Position numbers and translations under genes: made by a program. A stretch of 64,000 nucleotides of DNA from Parietaria judaica. Taxonomy: Eukaryota > Streptophyta > Magnoliopsida > Rosales > Urticaceae. How positions within the stretch are numbered: the first letter of the stretch is position 1; every line of letters begins with the position of its first letter. The DNA is taken from NCBI GenBank assembly GCA_954871525.1, contig OX940860.1, forward strand, positions 29,110,001-29,174,000, given 5' to 3'. Positions 41,900-53,884 of this stretch are shown here, in pieces. Below the pieces are notes generated by a model, which was not told the DNA's origin, did not search any database, and was given only the letters and a program-made list of their open reading frames with translations.

Positions 41900-42350
41900 T
41901 ACCGATTAGCGTGAGAAGTATGCCCATCCCGACCAAAGTGCGCCGATCCAAGCAAAGCTCTAAGGATCGAGGAGTATTCGGAAGCGTTTTTTGTGCGTTT
42001 CGAAGAGCGCGTCCTTCCGCAAATGTATCGTCACGTAATTGGTTTTCCCGTTGTCGTTCCGGTGTTTGGTTCGTTGTTGACTTTCCGAGCTCGGAATACT
42101 TTTTCCCTCCCGTGCTTCAATTGACTTTTGGACCGGTCTTTGGTTGATTTTTTCCGTGCGGGTCAAAGTGTTGACTTTTTGAGTTAGTTTTTTTAGCAGT
42201 TCAAAGCGTTGAGTTGAGTCAAAGTTGACTTTTTGGGCTGGCTCCGGATTGACTTTTCCCGAACGGGTCAAAATTAATATTTTGCACTGGAATTCGATCC
42301 GTCTTTTCGGGCCGGGCTCGTGTCGCCTTCGGTAGGGCTTTTCTTCGGTC
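41900..42350. other. CG-richer spacer with clustered TTGAC(T) motifs
   Basis: Between about 42060 and 42270 the sequence carries many TTGAC/GTCAA cores ('gttgactttt', 'gggtcaaa', 'gagtcaaagttgac'). W-box cores are TTGAC, but this looks like a low-complexity repeat rather than an evolved promoter. The open frames on both strands here have no recognised domain. Confidence 0.4.
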
Positions 42351-44499
42351 TATACCTTTAGAGTTCTTTTATTTAGGTTACGCCGTCATTTTTCTAGTGT
42401 TCAAAAAACAAAAATACCAATTAATATGACACAAGGGCAAGTCTATGTTATATGTAACACACCAAATTAAGGTGTAATGTGTTTCAAGAGCGTTGAGCTA
42501 GAAAGGTCTCTCTCAGCAAGTGCGTTTTTGTGTCATTAATGTTCAAAAATGACTTTAAATTCTTAAGTAGAATCCCATTATATTAATAATTGATAAATTA
42601 ATAATTCCGATAAAATAATACTTTTATGTGGTCCTGATTTTAATTAAATCACATTAATAAATTTTACCTCAATAAATTAATAACTTTATTATAAAATTCT
42701 CTTATATTTATAGAGATTTTATTCTATTAAGTTTCTTTTACGAGATGGGGATGTAGCGTCTCTTTAGATTTTCTCGTCCTGGGATAACATAAATTAATAT
42801 TATCTTGAAACAAATACATGATTGTACGGAACACATCAAAAAATTAATATAAAATGGTTTTACATTATTGTTCAAGAGTATTGAAGTAGAAGTTTTTTCA
42901 AGCCAAAAACCACTCACACTCTCTACTTTTTCTTCTAATTGGTATATCTCACTAGGTCTCTTTTTTTCTTCCAACAAATAAGCTCTTAACAAACTGGCAA
43001 ATGTCAATAATTATTACTTTTGGGATTTGATAAGAAGATCTCTCACGTGTGAGAACAGAATAATCACCAAATTATATTTGGCAGGATATATATACTTGAT
43101 CACATCTTTTGGTAGCCAATAATATGTTGCTTTTAAGTTAAAAGCAAGATTTTGATCATATATAATATGGCAACCAAATTCATGTGAGGCTATTCACTCT
43201 AATATTTATGTGAGATCAAATAAATAATATTGTAGTTTAATAGATGGCATAAAAATTATAAATATCAAATTCAAATATACTCCAAATATCAAATAAATCA
43301 CTAATAAAAAAATCATCAAAACGAGCTAACAAAAATATCATCTTAACCATGTGTAACATTATGTACCACTACTCATTATACTAGTTAATCATTGGATAAA
43401 AAAGTAGGTTAAATTTGATAAGAAAGAATATATAGAAGTGCACGGGTTAAATCATTTGATTATTAATTAATTAGGAGGTATTCCAAATTATATAATATTT
43501 TTGAAAATAAAAATTAAAAAACATTGTTGTCTTTATAGTTGAAAGCAAGATTTTGATCCTGTATAAATCATATGAGATGAAAAAATCTAACTATTTCTAT
43601 GAAAGTAAATCAAATAAATTAATCACACTTTACTAGTTACTCATGGAATGAAAAGTAGCTAAAGTTGATCATTTAGACATAGAGAATAGAAGTTTCATGA
43701 GTAGTATGTTAATCATTTGAGTATTTAATTCCGGGTTATTCCATATTCTATATTATTTTGGAAAATAAAGTAGATACCTTAAAGGTAGACAGCTAGCTTG
43801 CAAACAAATTATTTAGCATGTATATATATACATATAATATATATGCACATTAATCTATAAGTATGTATGTAACAATGAGAAGACAATTTTTATAAATAAT
43901 TTAACCAACTTAAAAGATAAGCTATATATATACACATTATAATATAGATGTGCATAAATTCCCTTCACTAGCTTACAGTGTGGTACCAATTCATGAACCA
44001 AAAATTTATTTAATAGAATATTTCTTTTGACGAGCTACCAATCCTACCATATATATGTGTATATAGATATATGTATATTTCCTATATATATATGTGTGTG
44101 TATATATATCTTTTTCTTTTCTAGGAAATTTAGTATCTCATTTTACATATGCTGCTTAGTCCACTGAAGTTTAAAAATACAGAAGAAGGGTTTTTATATA
44201 ATTAGCATGTTAATCATTAACCGTGTTCTAAAACAATGTGAGGATAAAATATTTGGTCACATGTTTTAATTGGGTTTTGGAATCTAATTAATCGTTGTTT
44301 GATTGTAATGTCTAATATATACCTCATTTATAAAAAAAAAATTGTGTCAATTATATTGGAATGATGTTAAATGGTTTTTTTAATAAATATTTGAATGTAA
44401 CATGTTATGAAGAAATTTTAACAATTTCAACTTAGTATCGGAAAACACATTTCAATTTTTTACAATAATAAAGACGACATAAACGGTACATACATGCAA

Positions 44500-44544
<45 letters not shown>

Positions 44545-44800
44545 CATAAATCAAGTTTTACAAAAATTGAAAACGCGCATAAATTTTTTGGAAATCGATT
44601 TACTAATTACATTATAATGCTAATTTTCTCTCTGATAAATAAAAAATCTAGTCTTCCTTCCGTTTTCAATCAAACGGCCACAAATATTTCAACGTTATGA
44701 TTTTCGAGATGAAGAGAGTGGACTCTTTTTATGGACAAAATGGAGGGAGAGAGCAGCTTAAAGAACAAATTATTTTCTTTCTTTAAATATTAGGCACATA
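42350..44800. other. A+T-rich repeat-poor spacer, no gene seen
   Basis: Contains 'cctcaataaattaataact'-type dispersed repeat (42580-42725, related to 34395-34575), two diverged copies of a segment with 'gaaagcaagattttgatc' (about 43140 and 43540), and a (TA)n tract at about 44500-44541. No open frame or RNA gene was recognised. Confidence 0.5.
44500..44541. repeat. (TA)n microsatellite
   Basis: About 40 bp of nearly pure TA dinucleotides. Confidence 0.95.
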
Positions 44801-44819
44801 TAAGAGTTAAAAGAGAAAG

Positions 44820-45450
44820 AATTAATGTGTTGGATTTTTCGTGGACTTTTCTCAATCTCAAGGCGGAAAACACTGGATATCCTCGAAACTAATGATCTAG
44901 AATAACAACAAGAATAAAAAAGGTTAGGTTTTACCAAACTTTTGGTACTTTTGCCAACTGGTATTGGTCTGCACGATTTATCTTTGGGATGCACGTTGTC
45001 GGATTGCTTTCGGGTTCCAAATCAAAGCTCCATTAGTGTCAAGTCTCTATCTCGTCCACCACGTCGCTGCGGGAACTTTGATTAGACCGAAAATCACCTC
45101 GTCAAACTGCTAAGTCTTCCTCGGTGATTCGATGACGACTTAATCGCGGGCAAAGGGAGGAGGCGAGTTCGGCTATGCTATGGCTTAAATTGTGATTTAT
45201 GAGTTAAGTGTGGTTATTTATAATCCACAGTTCATAAATGATCAAATGGGCTTTGGCCCATTTAAGTCATTATTTATTAATTAATTACACTAATTAATTA
45301 TTTATCTCATAAATGTCATACGGGCCACTCGGGCCCGTTACCTAATTAATGTAGTCGGGTCATACCCGGAAAAGCCCATTGGGCCTAAATCTCAATTCGA
45401 ATATTTCCTACGGTATAAATGCCATCACACTTATAATCAGAGACAGAGTT
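44820..45450 (-). mobile_element. Possible LTR remnant (minus orientation)
   Basis: The minus strand reads TGTGATGGCATTTATACC near 45430, then 'gcccaatgggcttttccggg', a TATA-like ATTATAAATAACC near 45220 and a CG-richer leader-like stretch to about 44980. No target duplication or primer site was found, and no coding domain is attached. Confidence 0.35.
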
Positions 45451-46100
45451 ATGTAGGCCGAACGTATATACGAACTGCACCTAAAAACGACCTGTTAATA
45501 TTTAAAAACAAAAGTATTCATTTTTATAAAATATAAAATGCCGAATAATAATATAAGAAGTTTAAAAGATAATTACACGGCTAAGAGACCTGAGCTCGAC
45601 TTCTAGCAACTCCAAAACAAGTTTTTTCTTTTCAAAAGAACTTTGATTATTGTATACATATTTTCTTCTTCTTTTAACTTCTATTTTAATTTGGAAATAA
45701 TAGCAAGAAATCAGGTTAAAAACTGTATCTGCATCCGCAATCGACTTTAAAAAATGAATGTGTATCCACATCTGGATTTGGGATCCAGATATTCAGATCA
45801 GATTTGGAACCAAATTCGGATATTGAGTTTTAGTTTTTTAAAATTCGGAGATCTCGTTTTACTTTAACATTCATTTTTTCTTAATAATTTAGAGTTTCAA
45901 CGTTTCATTTGATGAGTTAAGAAGACAATGTACTTGTTTATGCGTTTTAATTTTGAGACAATGCGATGTACGTTTTTTATTTATTTTTACTATGCATTTT
46001 GATGCACTTTTATGAGATTTGTATTTGATGTATGATTTTGAGATAAGCATTTGATGTACGGTCTGATGGCGATTGAGACAATGTACATTTTTCGATTTTT
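45450..46100. other. Spacer, no gene seen
   Basis: A+T-rich. 'gatccagatattcagat', 'aatccggat'-type phrases at 45770-45860 and 46110-46260 hint at a small repeat with imperfect inverted symmetry, but borders could not be set. Confidence 0.4.
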
Positions 46101-46289
46101 TTTTAATTATTGATCCGGATTTTGGTAAAAATCTGGATCCGGTTACAAACCCAGATCCTGTTTCTAAATCCGAATTCAAATAATTTTGGATATTTGAATA
46201 AGTAATTTGGGTTTTTATAATAGATATCTGGCTTCCGGATCAGGATACCGGATAGCTCTAACAAATTAGATAACTGATCGGCTTTCAGT

Positions 46290-46680
46290 CCTAATTTTAA
46301 CAACCTTAACATAAGCTCTTCTGGTATCGTGCAAAGCATCGTATACATGAGACTTCCTATGGCTAAAGTGTAAGGAACATGTCTCATGTACCCTCTTCCT
46401 CTTGAGTACGTAGTCTTACGAGACTGCTCATTTGAAAATTGCTTGGACTTCAAGATGAAAAGGTATATTGACCTAATGTTTAGTTCTTCCTATCACTGAA
46501 GCTTTGAATCCACAAAATATAGTTGTTTCTCGAACATCATTCATATTAATCTGCTTTGCCAACTAGATTTTAATTTCCTTCATCATTCCCAATGAGTTGT
46601 ATGTCATCTACATACAAAATTACGAAAATCAATTTGACATTGTTAATCATCCTATAAACACATGCACTCATCCACTGACC
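46290..46680 (-). pseudogene. Copia reverse transcriptase/RNase H fragment
   Basis: The minus strand encodes ILYVDD..LIGND (YVDD polymerase motif, about 46620-46580), and after a frameshifted gap HVPYTLAIGSLMYTMLCTIPE (about 46380-46318), the conserved Copia block at the RT-RNase H junction. Stops and frame changes are frequent, and no integrase or gag is nearby. An old, truncated Copia copy. Confidence 0.75.
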
Positions 46681-46868
46681 ACTCAATACTAAAACTAGCT
46701 ATTCCACTATCTAGATACTTGTTTAAGTCCATGAGGGTTTAGATTATGATACACCCTCTTACATTTCATATTTCTCAATGCTCTTGCTAACTTTTTTCGG
46801 TAATGCTAGGATGAAACACTAATTCCCAAACAAGAAAATGAAACTAATCAAAGCATAAATAAAAGGTG

Positions 46869-47545
46869 TGTTGGAAATAAGCAGGGTAAATGAAATTTGG
46901 TCTGAGGAGAAAAACGCTCAAAGAGGGCATTTACACAAATAAGAAAAAATGTTCAAAGTGTTATTAAAATCATATCAAAACGTTTTCAGAGCATTTACAA
47001 GCTTACAAAAATGTTCACAGAGCTTTAATGCTCAAACGTTCAAAAATGGTATTGAAAATGTCATTGAAGATGGCTGAACGGGTTTGATCACGTTGATCAT
47101 TTCGGATCCTCAAATCGCCCTATAAAAAGACAGCAAGCTTGGTTAGTTTCGACACACCAAAAATCTCACAAAAACACATAAATATTTCCAGAAACTTTTC
47201 TTTCGAATCGTTTCCCTTGCTCCGCGGTTCGAAATTTCTAGGTTCTTAGAAACATTGTGGGTAATAGAGAACTTACGGTTCGGTTCGCCGGAGTCTTCGA
47301 TCGTGCTAAGAAGTCTCGGTTTGCCATTGTATCATGGGAAGGAGACGGCCGACGATCTCAGCACCACCGTGAAAGGCCGAATCTGCTTTAAGGAAAGTGT
47401 GCTACACGGCTTTCGTTCGTTTTTCTTGTCCGTGAAGCTATCCGCCGTTGACGCTCTGAAACTTGAGGTTCGTTTTCTTAAATCACAAAACACAAAGTTT
47501 CTATCTCTAATGAAATATCGCAAAGAAAGAGTATAAGTAGTAACA
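46869..47545 (+). mobile_element. Solo LTR, 677 bp
   Basis: Begins TGTTGGAAATAAG and ends GTAGTAACA (TGTT...AACA inverted termini), flanked by a perfect 5-bp duplication aggtg (46864-46868 and 47546-47550). A TATA box (CTATAAAAAGAC, 47120) precedes a leader-like CG-richer stretch, so the LTR is on the plus strand. The next CA/aggtg at 47579/47580-47584 is an alternative end, but it lacks the TGTT/AACA symmetry. A 93-codon frame at 47255-47536 is inside the LTR and is not a gene. It is in opposite orientation to the adjacent Copia fragment, so it is a separate insertion. Confidence 0.8.
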
Positions 47546-47599
47546 AGGTGATTCAAAGAATTATAATGACTCACTATCAAGGTGAAAGGTATGCTCAAT

Positions 47600-48750
47600 T
47601 GCCGCTTTCAAATCTTCTTTTCTTTAATCAATCGTAGTACTTCTTGGTGGTTGCAACCCTTTCTTTCACTCTCTCTCTCTATGGTGATACCGGTCGATCA
47701 ACTTACTTTTTTGTTACTTACCATCCTATTTTCCCACGATCTCTTTGTGTTTGCGTGAGAACTGCATATAAAGTGATTCCGATGAATTAGGCTTCACAAC
47801 TCATCGAAAAGAATGATAGCGTGTTAAGTCCTATATAAAAGAATAAAAAAAAAGAGATTTAGCACGGTTTAAAAAGATCACGAGTTACGCCATTCACTGC
47901 CATTATAAGATGGAACTGGCCCGTGACACTTCATATAACGTTTTTTTTTTGTTACAATTTTTATATGTATATTTTTGTTTTGCGAAAAATTAATTCACAA
48001 TTGGTAGTGTCTGAATTCTTAATAATATATTTATTTCAAAATGAAATACAAAGTCAAAGTTCCAACTTCCATCGTATCTTAATCTTGAGTCCTTGACCAT
48101 AACTCTGTGGTTATAATTAATGGCTGTTCACAACATAAAGTGATCATAGCAAAGACTGGACAACGCTGAAGATCGATTGTTTAATTGTCAAAAATAAATC
48201 TACTAACGCTTTTAAGAGTTAAAGTATTAAACAAAATTATTCCGGTAAAAGTATTCAAGCTTATTCAAATTTGTACTGCATATATAATTCAAAATTTTAA
48301 TTATGCAAGATAAATACTCAAAATTGTGAAATATATATTTCATTTTCTTTATATATGTCTCTATTAATATTAAGTGTATGCCTCGTATCGAAGTATTTAA
48401 CATGAAAAATATTAAAATATAAAGAAAAATGTTGATTTGAGTTGTATACTTGTAAAAAAAATCAATATTGATAGAGATGCATATAACACATTGAAAGTAA
48501 ATAATCAAAAATACATATTTCGTATTTATTCTGCACAATTAAAATAGAAATAAAGTTGGATCTTTCTGCCGCAATTCATCCCTATTAAATATACAAATCG
48601 AAGAAAAAAGTGTATGAAGACTAAGAGAAATAAATAAAGCACTTTTCTCTGCCTAACACTTTTCCATGCAGCTTCACGTTCGATCATAACCACACGTTTC
48701 CAAAGATCAATTTCCACCGTTGGATCACACAAACTCAAGCCATTTACATC
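47600..48750. other. Spacer, no gene seen
   Basis: A+T-rich upstream region of the 106-aa protein gene. No repeats with clear borders. Confidence 0.5.
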
Positions 48751-48753
48751 TAC

Positions 48754-48760
48754 TATAAAT
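48754..48760 (+). promoter_or_regulatory. TATA box of the DUF761-like gene
   Basis: TATAAAT in 'ctactataaatacagc' lies 117 bp upstream of the start codon, leaving a leader of about 85-90 bp. Confidence 0.6.
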
Positions 48761-48876
48761 ACAGCAGTATAGCTTTCAAGTGTATTCAAAACTCACTTCA
48801 ATAGAGAGAACTCTAAAGTACTATATATATACACTAACAATATATCGGTATAAGGGTTGTGAGAGAGTTGTTAAAA

Positions 48877-49197
48877 ATGGGAAGCAATAGTTACTACTAC
48901 ACCAATAGGCAAAAGAAGATTTCTTCTTCTTCTTCTTCATCATTTTCTTTGTTCGGCTTGTTCAAGTCGAAGAAGAACTGGTCGCGAGTGGACGACTACA
49001 ACGGGGCTGAGAGTACTGAAGCGCCGAGCGCGCGCAGGGTTTGGCCGAGCGACGAGGACAGAGGGCGGTACTGGCCGGTTGCAGAGCCCGGCATCGACAG
49101 GAAAGCCGAAGACTTCATTGCTAAGATCCACAGGAACATCGCCACCGACTCGGAGCGAAAGACGTTCATGATTAGTACCGCCGTTGCGAAACCCTAG
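48877..49197 (+). CDS. Small DUF761-like plant protein, 106 aa
   Basis: Single exon starting at MGSNSYYYTN. There is a Ser run (residues 17-23), a basic Phe/Leu patch (FSLFGLFKSKKNW), an acidic middle, then RVWPSDEDRGRYWPVAEPG and IDRKAEDFIAKIHRNI near the C-terminus. The last block resembles the 'D.KAEEFI..FH..' motif of DUF761 / cotton-fibre-type proteins, a stress- and cell-wall-linked plant family without a known biochemical role. The assignment rests on that short motif. Intact frame, plant-like leader with a TATA box, and a stop followed by a typical A+T-rich 3' region support a real gene. Confidence 0.7.
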   Translation: MGSNSYYYTNRQKKISSSSSSSFSLFGLFKSKKNWSRVDDYNGAESTEAPSARRVWPSDEDRGRYWPVAEPGIDRKAEDFIAKIHRNIATDSERKTFMISTAVAKP

Positions 49198-49376
49198 CCG
49201 GTTCTTGATATTGTAATGATCTTATTAATGTATTGTTGATTAGTCATATTTTAGAATGGTGCTCGTATTGTAATTTGTTCATAGATCGATGTGTTAAATT
49301 AGTTTGTGGTTTGTCTCGTTGGTAATAATTAAAGACTGGTTTATCATTATTAATTTTCTTTCTTTTGTTATACGTA

Positions 49377-49717
49377 GGGTTAATAACGATAAAAATACCC
49401 AAAGTCGCATTTAGGGAGTTGACCACTCCATTCTCGTAACGCAGTTAACTTACCTGTTAACTCTGGCCACGTGGACAGACGTGGGTTGCTGACATAACAA
49501 TTTTTTGATGTGGGCTCGTCCACGTGGCAAAAAATTGCGATGTTAGCAACCCATGTTTGTCCACGTGGCCATAGTTGACGGGTAAGTTAACTGCGTTACG
49601 AGAATGGAGTGTCTAACGCCCCAAATATGACTTTGGGTACTTTTGCCACCACTTTAGACTTTGGATACACGAGGAGTTCTTTGATTAAATTTTAGGTATT
49701 TTCACCGTCATTAACCC
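49377..49717. mobile_element. MULE-type foldback MITE, copy 3 (shortened left arm)
   Basis: Same family as 2000-2454 and 24009-24477. Begins GGGTTAATAACG and ends CCGTCATTAACCC. The left arm lacks about 65 bp found in the others (the 'gtttggtcaaagaacccctcg' part). The flanks are degenerate 9-bp repeats ttatacgta / ttatatgca (7 of 9). It lies 180 bp after the stop codon of the DUF761-like gene. Confidence 0.85.
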
Positions 49718-49739
49718 TTATATGCAATATGATCTTTAG

Positions 49740-50400
49740 AATTAGCTGAGAGAGAGAGAATCGAACCGTTATTACACAAGAAAGATGGATGGTTTCACTT
49801 TTGGCATTGAAATTGAATAACATAGTTAATTAGTTCACTAGGGTTTTCTTTACCAAACAATATTAGTTTTTATGGGGTGTCCGATTATATTCCTATGGAA
49901 TATCTCCAACCATCTTTTGTGACCGCAGTAACTGGCCAATATATAGTCAAGTTGTTCAATATTTAATTCAAGAAGTAGCAAGCATATGAAAATATCACTA
50001 ATATTTTATATTAAAATAGTTCAATTTTTAATTCAAGAAGTAGCAAGCATATCATTGAAAATATCACTAATATTTAATCAACTTTAATTAACCTCTTTTT
50101 AATATATTTTTTTTTCAAACTATGATTTGAATTTATGTATCACTTTGCCCACTGAATAATTTTATATTTACCCCTAGAATTTCTAGTTTGTATCAAAACG
50201 TCCAAACTATATCTGTTACATATCTCACTGAGAGGGATCGTTTTCATAAAGAGTAAAATTTTCAAAGGGATATAATTGATAGTGATGATATAAAGAGTTT
50301 AAAGTAGATAATGATGCAAAATGTTTATTATACCATGTAAATTGATAATAAAAAAATAAAAAAGCTCATATTTGCAATTACAACATTCTAGGGCAATATC
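49740..50400. other. Spacer, no gene seen
   Basis: A+T-rich. A phrase 'ttcaagaagtagcaagcatat' is repeated directly at about 49967 and 50030 (period about 62 bp). Confidence 0.5.
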
Positions 50401-50401
50401 T

Positions 50402-50832
50402 GATACGAAGTGATTAGATTAGAGATCGGAGTGGCCAACGGCTGGCGGAGACATTTCGCGGCCATCATAGGAAGTTTACCGCGATAGTCGACCATTATAT
50501 TTAGGAAAAACGTAACGCCTCGACTGCTCAATCGAATTGACGACTGTCCCCACAGGCCAACACGAGTCTTTCCAACGTGCTTTGTCCTCACTCGCACGCT
50601 CCCCGAAAAACTTTCCAGGAAGTCACCCATCTCAAGATTGCTCCAAGCTAAGCACGCTTAGCTTTGAAGTTCCTATGAACAAGCTACATTCCAATTCTTT
50701 TAAGTTTCTTCGACCATACAATCCCATACTTGTATGATCTCAAATAACCGTGCAGTCTCATACCTGCACAATCTCATACGCGTCCCATCTGCACATCCCT
50801 TGCCTAGGCGATGTGGGATTGCACGTCTTACA
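50402..50832 (-). mobile_element. Cassandra-type TRIM LTR with a 5S-rRNA-like promoter segment
   Basis: On the minus strand the LTR runs TGTAAGACGTGCAATCCCAC (50832) to ...CTAATCA (50411), followed by CGTATCAGA, a decayed tRNA-Met primer site. The start 'TGTAAGAC..CCCACATCGCCTAGG' is typical of Cassandra. Inside, about 50609-50675 (minus) reads GAACTTCAAAGCTAAGCGTG...TTAGC...GAGATGGGTGACTTCCTGG, which matches the 3' two-thirds of plant 5S rRNA including box A (AAGCTAAGCGTGCTTAG) and box C (GATGGGTGAC). Cassandra elements carry 5S sequence in their LTRs and use its Pol III promoter. The internal region and second LTR are missing. Confidence 0.85.
50609..50675 (-). promoter_or_regulatory. 5S-rRNA-derived internal Pol III promoter within the Cassandra LTR
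   Basis: Box A, the intermediate region and box C of a plant 5S gene are recognisable but each differs from the consensus at a few positions. It is not a functional 5S rRNA gene: the 5' third is too divergent and it lies inside an LTR. Confidence 0.75.
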
Positions 50833-50834
50833 CT

Positions 50835-52420
50835 TTCTTGTCCTCTCGGCTCACGGGATTGATGACTCACAAGAACAAAAACAAAAAACCTAGTAACTTA
50901 ACATATTAACACAATTAATTAATTTATTTTTATAGCTTTGTAACTTTTTTTGTTTTTGTTTTGCAGTGATTATAGCTTTGTAACTAGTTACTCTAGTTAT
51001 TTACTCTACCTACCTAGATACTCCAAAAACACACTCTGCTCCCTGAATAATATGCTTCAAAACTTTATGTAAAATTCTCCAACAATATTAATTTCCTTTC
51101 TTCTGGGAAAATTATATTCCCTTTCACCACCACAAACTATGAATTTCATAGGTAAGCAACAAGTAGTAACAAGTGTTAAAGTTTTAAAAAGAAACGGACC
51201 ACAACAAAACAATGAAGAATTTGTTCCCTAACACAAACTTGAGCTTCAATGACGAACTTTTTGAACGACGATTTTACAAACCAGTTTGTTTAAACGACGC
51301 TCTACATGAAACGTTGTGCAAAAACAACCGTCAATATATTTCACTTGGAAGTACAGCATGTTTGTTGTGTCAATAATATTCTTAAGTTCATATATGAATA
51401 TAATTAGACCAATAATGAATAATGCTTTAAGTAAAAGATGCTCTTGAATGTGCACTTTATTTACATCTATGCTTATATATGAAACAAAGAAAGATATTTT
51501 GGTTGGGGTTGAATTTTATTAGCTGCTTTGACCGGCCCTTTCCTTTGTCTTCCACTAATTATGATTTCTTTTTCATGATCAAAAGAAGAATGAAAGAAAA
51601 AAATCTGAGGTGAGGTACTACTCATGAATCACGTACGATCAGTAATCACTATTGATGTATGCATGCCAGCTAATTAATTAATATGTAATTAATTATTTAA
51701 GTGTTTTTTTGTATAGCTGGACATAAATACAAATTTAAACTACAGTAAGCGCATCAATTTTGAAAAATATCAAATTGAGTGGTTCATAATATAATAAGAT
51801 ATCAACATATATAAAGTAAGCACTTATTTTCCATATGCTTCACTTACGACTAATTAATTATAATCTAATAGAAAACTTGAAAAATAGCATCAAATTTGTT
51901 ACTAATGAGTAAATTTATATTGTTGCTATAGCTAATAAACTCTTTTGAGGATTTTAAACTTGCAAAAACACTAATTAAATCTTAGCAATGATCACGAAAT
52001 TTCCCTACAACTTGTGTGGTTAATAGCCATAAATTTTCGGGAGAATTAGGAGGGAATCCAAAAAAATTGACGAAAAAAATTGGAACCTGCACTCGTCTTT
52101 CTTCTCGCGCTGCCCTCACTCTTTCACTTCGCTCGAGACGAGAATCAGAATCGCTGATTTTGTTGAAGTTTATAATCGCCTTCATTTTATATTATAGAAT
52201 TTTTTCTGAATTTTGATTTTCATGTTTTTTTTTTTATCAATCTGGCGAGTGCATCTCTAAATAAAGCAAGGCCATTTGGAGTGATGCGAAGTTGGATTAT
52301 TCGCACATTACGGTACTAATTTTATTTATCAAGCTTTGCTCATGTTGTTGATTACAAGATTAAATGAATTGCCATTTCTCTTTCAGACAAATTTTCCACC
52401 AGATTATAGAGATATTGCAT
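50835..52420. other. Spacer, no gene seen
   Basis: A+T-rich DNA with a CG-richer patch at about 52080-52160. Short open frames there on both strands have no recognised domain. Confidence 0.45.
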
Positions 52421-52955
52421 GGGATAGCCAAATTGAAATGTTTGATTAGCCAAATAGCTAACCTTTCCTTTTTCTTTGTAAAATAGACAAATGGTTATTT
52501 AATAACATATTTTATACCTATAATACCCTTTTAACATATTAACGTGGTTAATTTGTTTAAAAATAAATTAATTTTTTTTTTTGAAAAAAAAAATTAAAAT
52601 TTTTGTTAAAATTTTAATCACGATTTTTTATTTTTAAACAAATTAACTTCGTTAATACGTTTATTAACGTGTATTAACATGTATTAACGGAGTTAATTTG
52701 TTTAAAAATAAAAAATCGTGATTAAAATTTTAACAAAAAAATTATTTTTTTTTTCAAAAAAAAAAATTTTAAAAAAATTAATTTATTTTAAAAAAAAATT
52801 AATTTATTTTTAAACAAATTAAGCACGTTAATACAAGGGTAATCCAGTCTTTCGTGATTTATTAACGTGGTTAATTGGCTATTTGGCAATATTAATTAAA
52901 ACATTGACTATTTGGCTAATTAGAGTTTGAAGTTTGGCTATTTGGCTATTTGCCC
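52421..52955. mobile_element. Foldback element with a near-perfect central hairpin
   Basis: Outer arms carry 'agccaaatagc' / 'gctatttggct' in inverted orientation. Inside, about 52590-52655 (ATTTTAATCACGATTTTTTA...AAACAAATTAAC) is almost perfectly complementary to about 52690-52735, giving a stem of roughly 60 bp with a 35-bp loop full of 'attaacgtgtattaac'. No coding capacity and no target duplication recognised. Confidence 0.7.
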
Positions 52956-53066
52956 CTTGATTATATTAATTAAAAGAAATGTCTTTGACACTTGAGGAAA
53001 AAATGAAAGATCAAGGAAGAAGGTGGCCATGAATGGCTTATTGAATTATGTTATCAATTGTCGAGG

Positions 53067-53882
53067 CGTTTGTTCGCACTTAATAAGCATTGAATCTTAA
53101 TGAGTCGGATTTAGGACTATTAAGTATATTTGTTTTTATTTTATTTTAAAAGATCTTAATAAGTTTAAATGAGCTTTTATTCGGTCATATGTGAAAAAAA
53201 AAAAGTCTGAAGTAATTTTAAGACCTGTTATTTCTCCCTTTTCTCGTTAATTGGTTGAAATGTCATCTCTTTTTTTCTTTATTCTTGTGTTTAGGTCATT
53301 TTTTTATTAATATATTTTTCTCTTTTTCTCAAAACTTCGCAAACTTTTTTTTTAGCATCGGATTGACTCATATAATATAATAAATTTACTAAACTATGTA
53401 TGAAATTAAAATAATTTTTTAAAGTAAATAATTAACTAAATGATCAAATTAATTTATTCATAAAATTATGAAAATGTTTATTTATAAAATAATGTCAAAT
53501 TAGTGATTTATTTTTTATTAATAAAATAATTTGTAGTAATTATTTCTTGATAAAATTAATTAAAATTATAAAATATTATTTATTGTTATTAAAAAAATCC
53601 AAAATATTTTTATTAGTTTAAAAATTAATATTATATCAAATATTTATTTTGTGATAGGTATTGTTCAAATCTATTTTAAAAATAATTAATTTTTATCTAA
53701 TATTATATAATAAAATATAATTAGAAAATAAAACTACTTTCAGATCCATATTCATATATATGTTAAAAAACAAACAGGCTTAATTATTTATTATTTAGAT
53801 TCAAATATCTCATCTTATTATTCAAATTTGTATTCAGATTTAAGATGTCTGTATATTTTTCAATGTAAGCAAACACACTCTA
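53067..53882. mobile_element. MITE-like element (family copy B, inverted relative to 36.7 kb)
   Basis: Left end GGCGTTTGTTCGCACTTAATA; right end, opposite strand, GTGTGTTTGCTTACATTG. The internal 'atttattcggtcatatg' side matches the right side of 36677-37573, and the 'cagatttaagatgtctg' side matches its left, so the two copies lie in opposite orientation. A+T-rich and non-coding. Confidence 0.65.
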
Positions 53883-53884
53883 AA

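Noticed and set aside
47255..47536. 93-codon plus frame after a TATA box
   Set aside because: Lies inside the solo LTR (46869-47545); the TATA box is the LTR promoter.
50609..50745. A genuine 5S rRNA gene
   Set aside because: Only the 3' two-thirds resembles 5S, with substitutions, and it is embedded in a Cassandra LTR.
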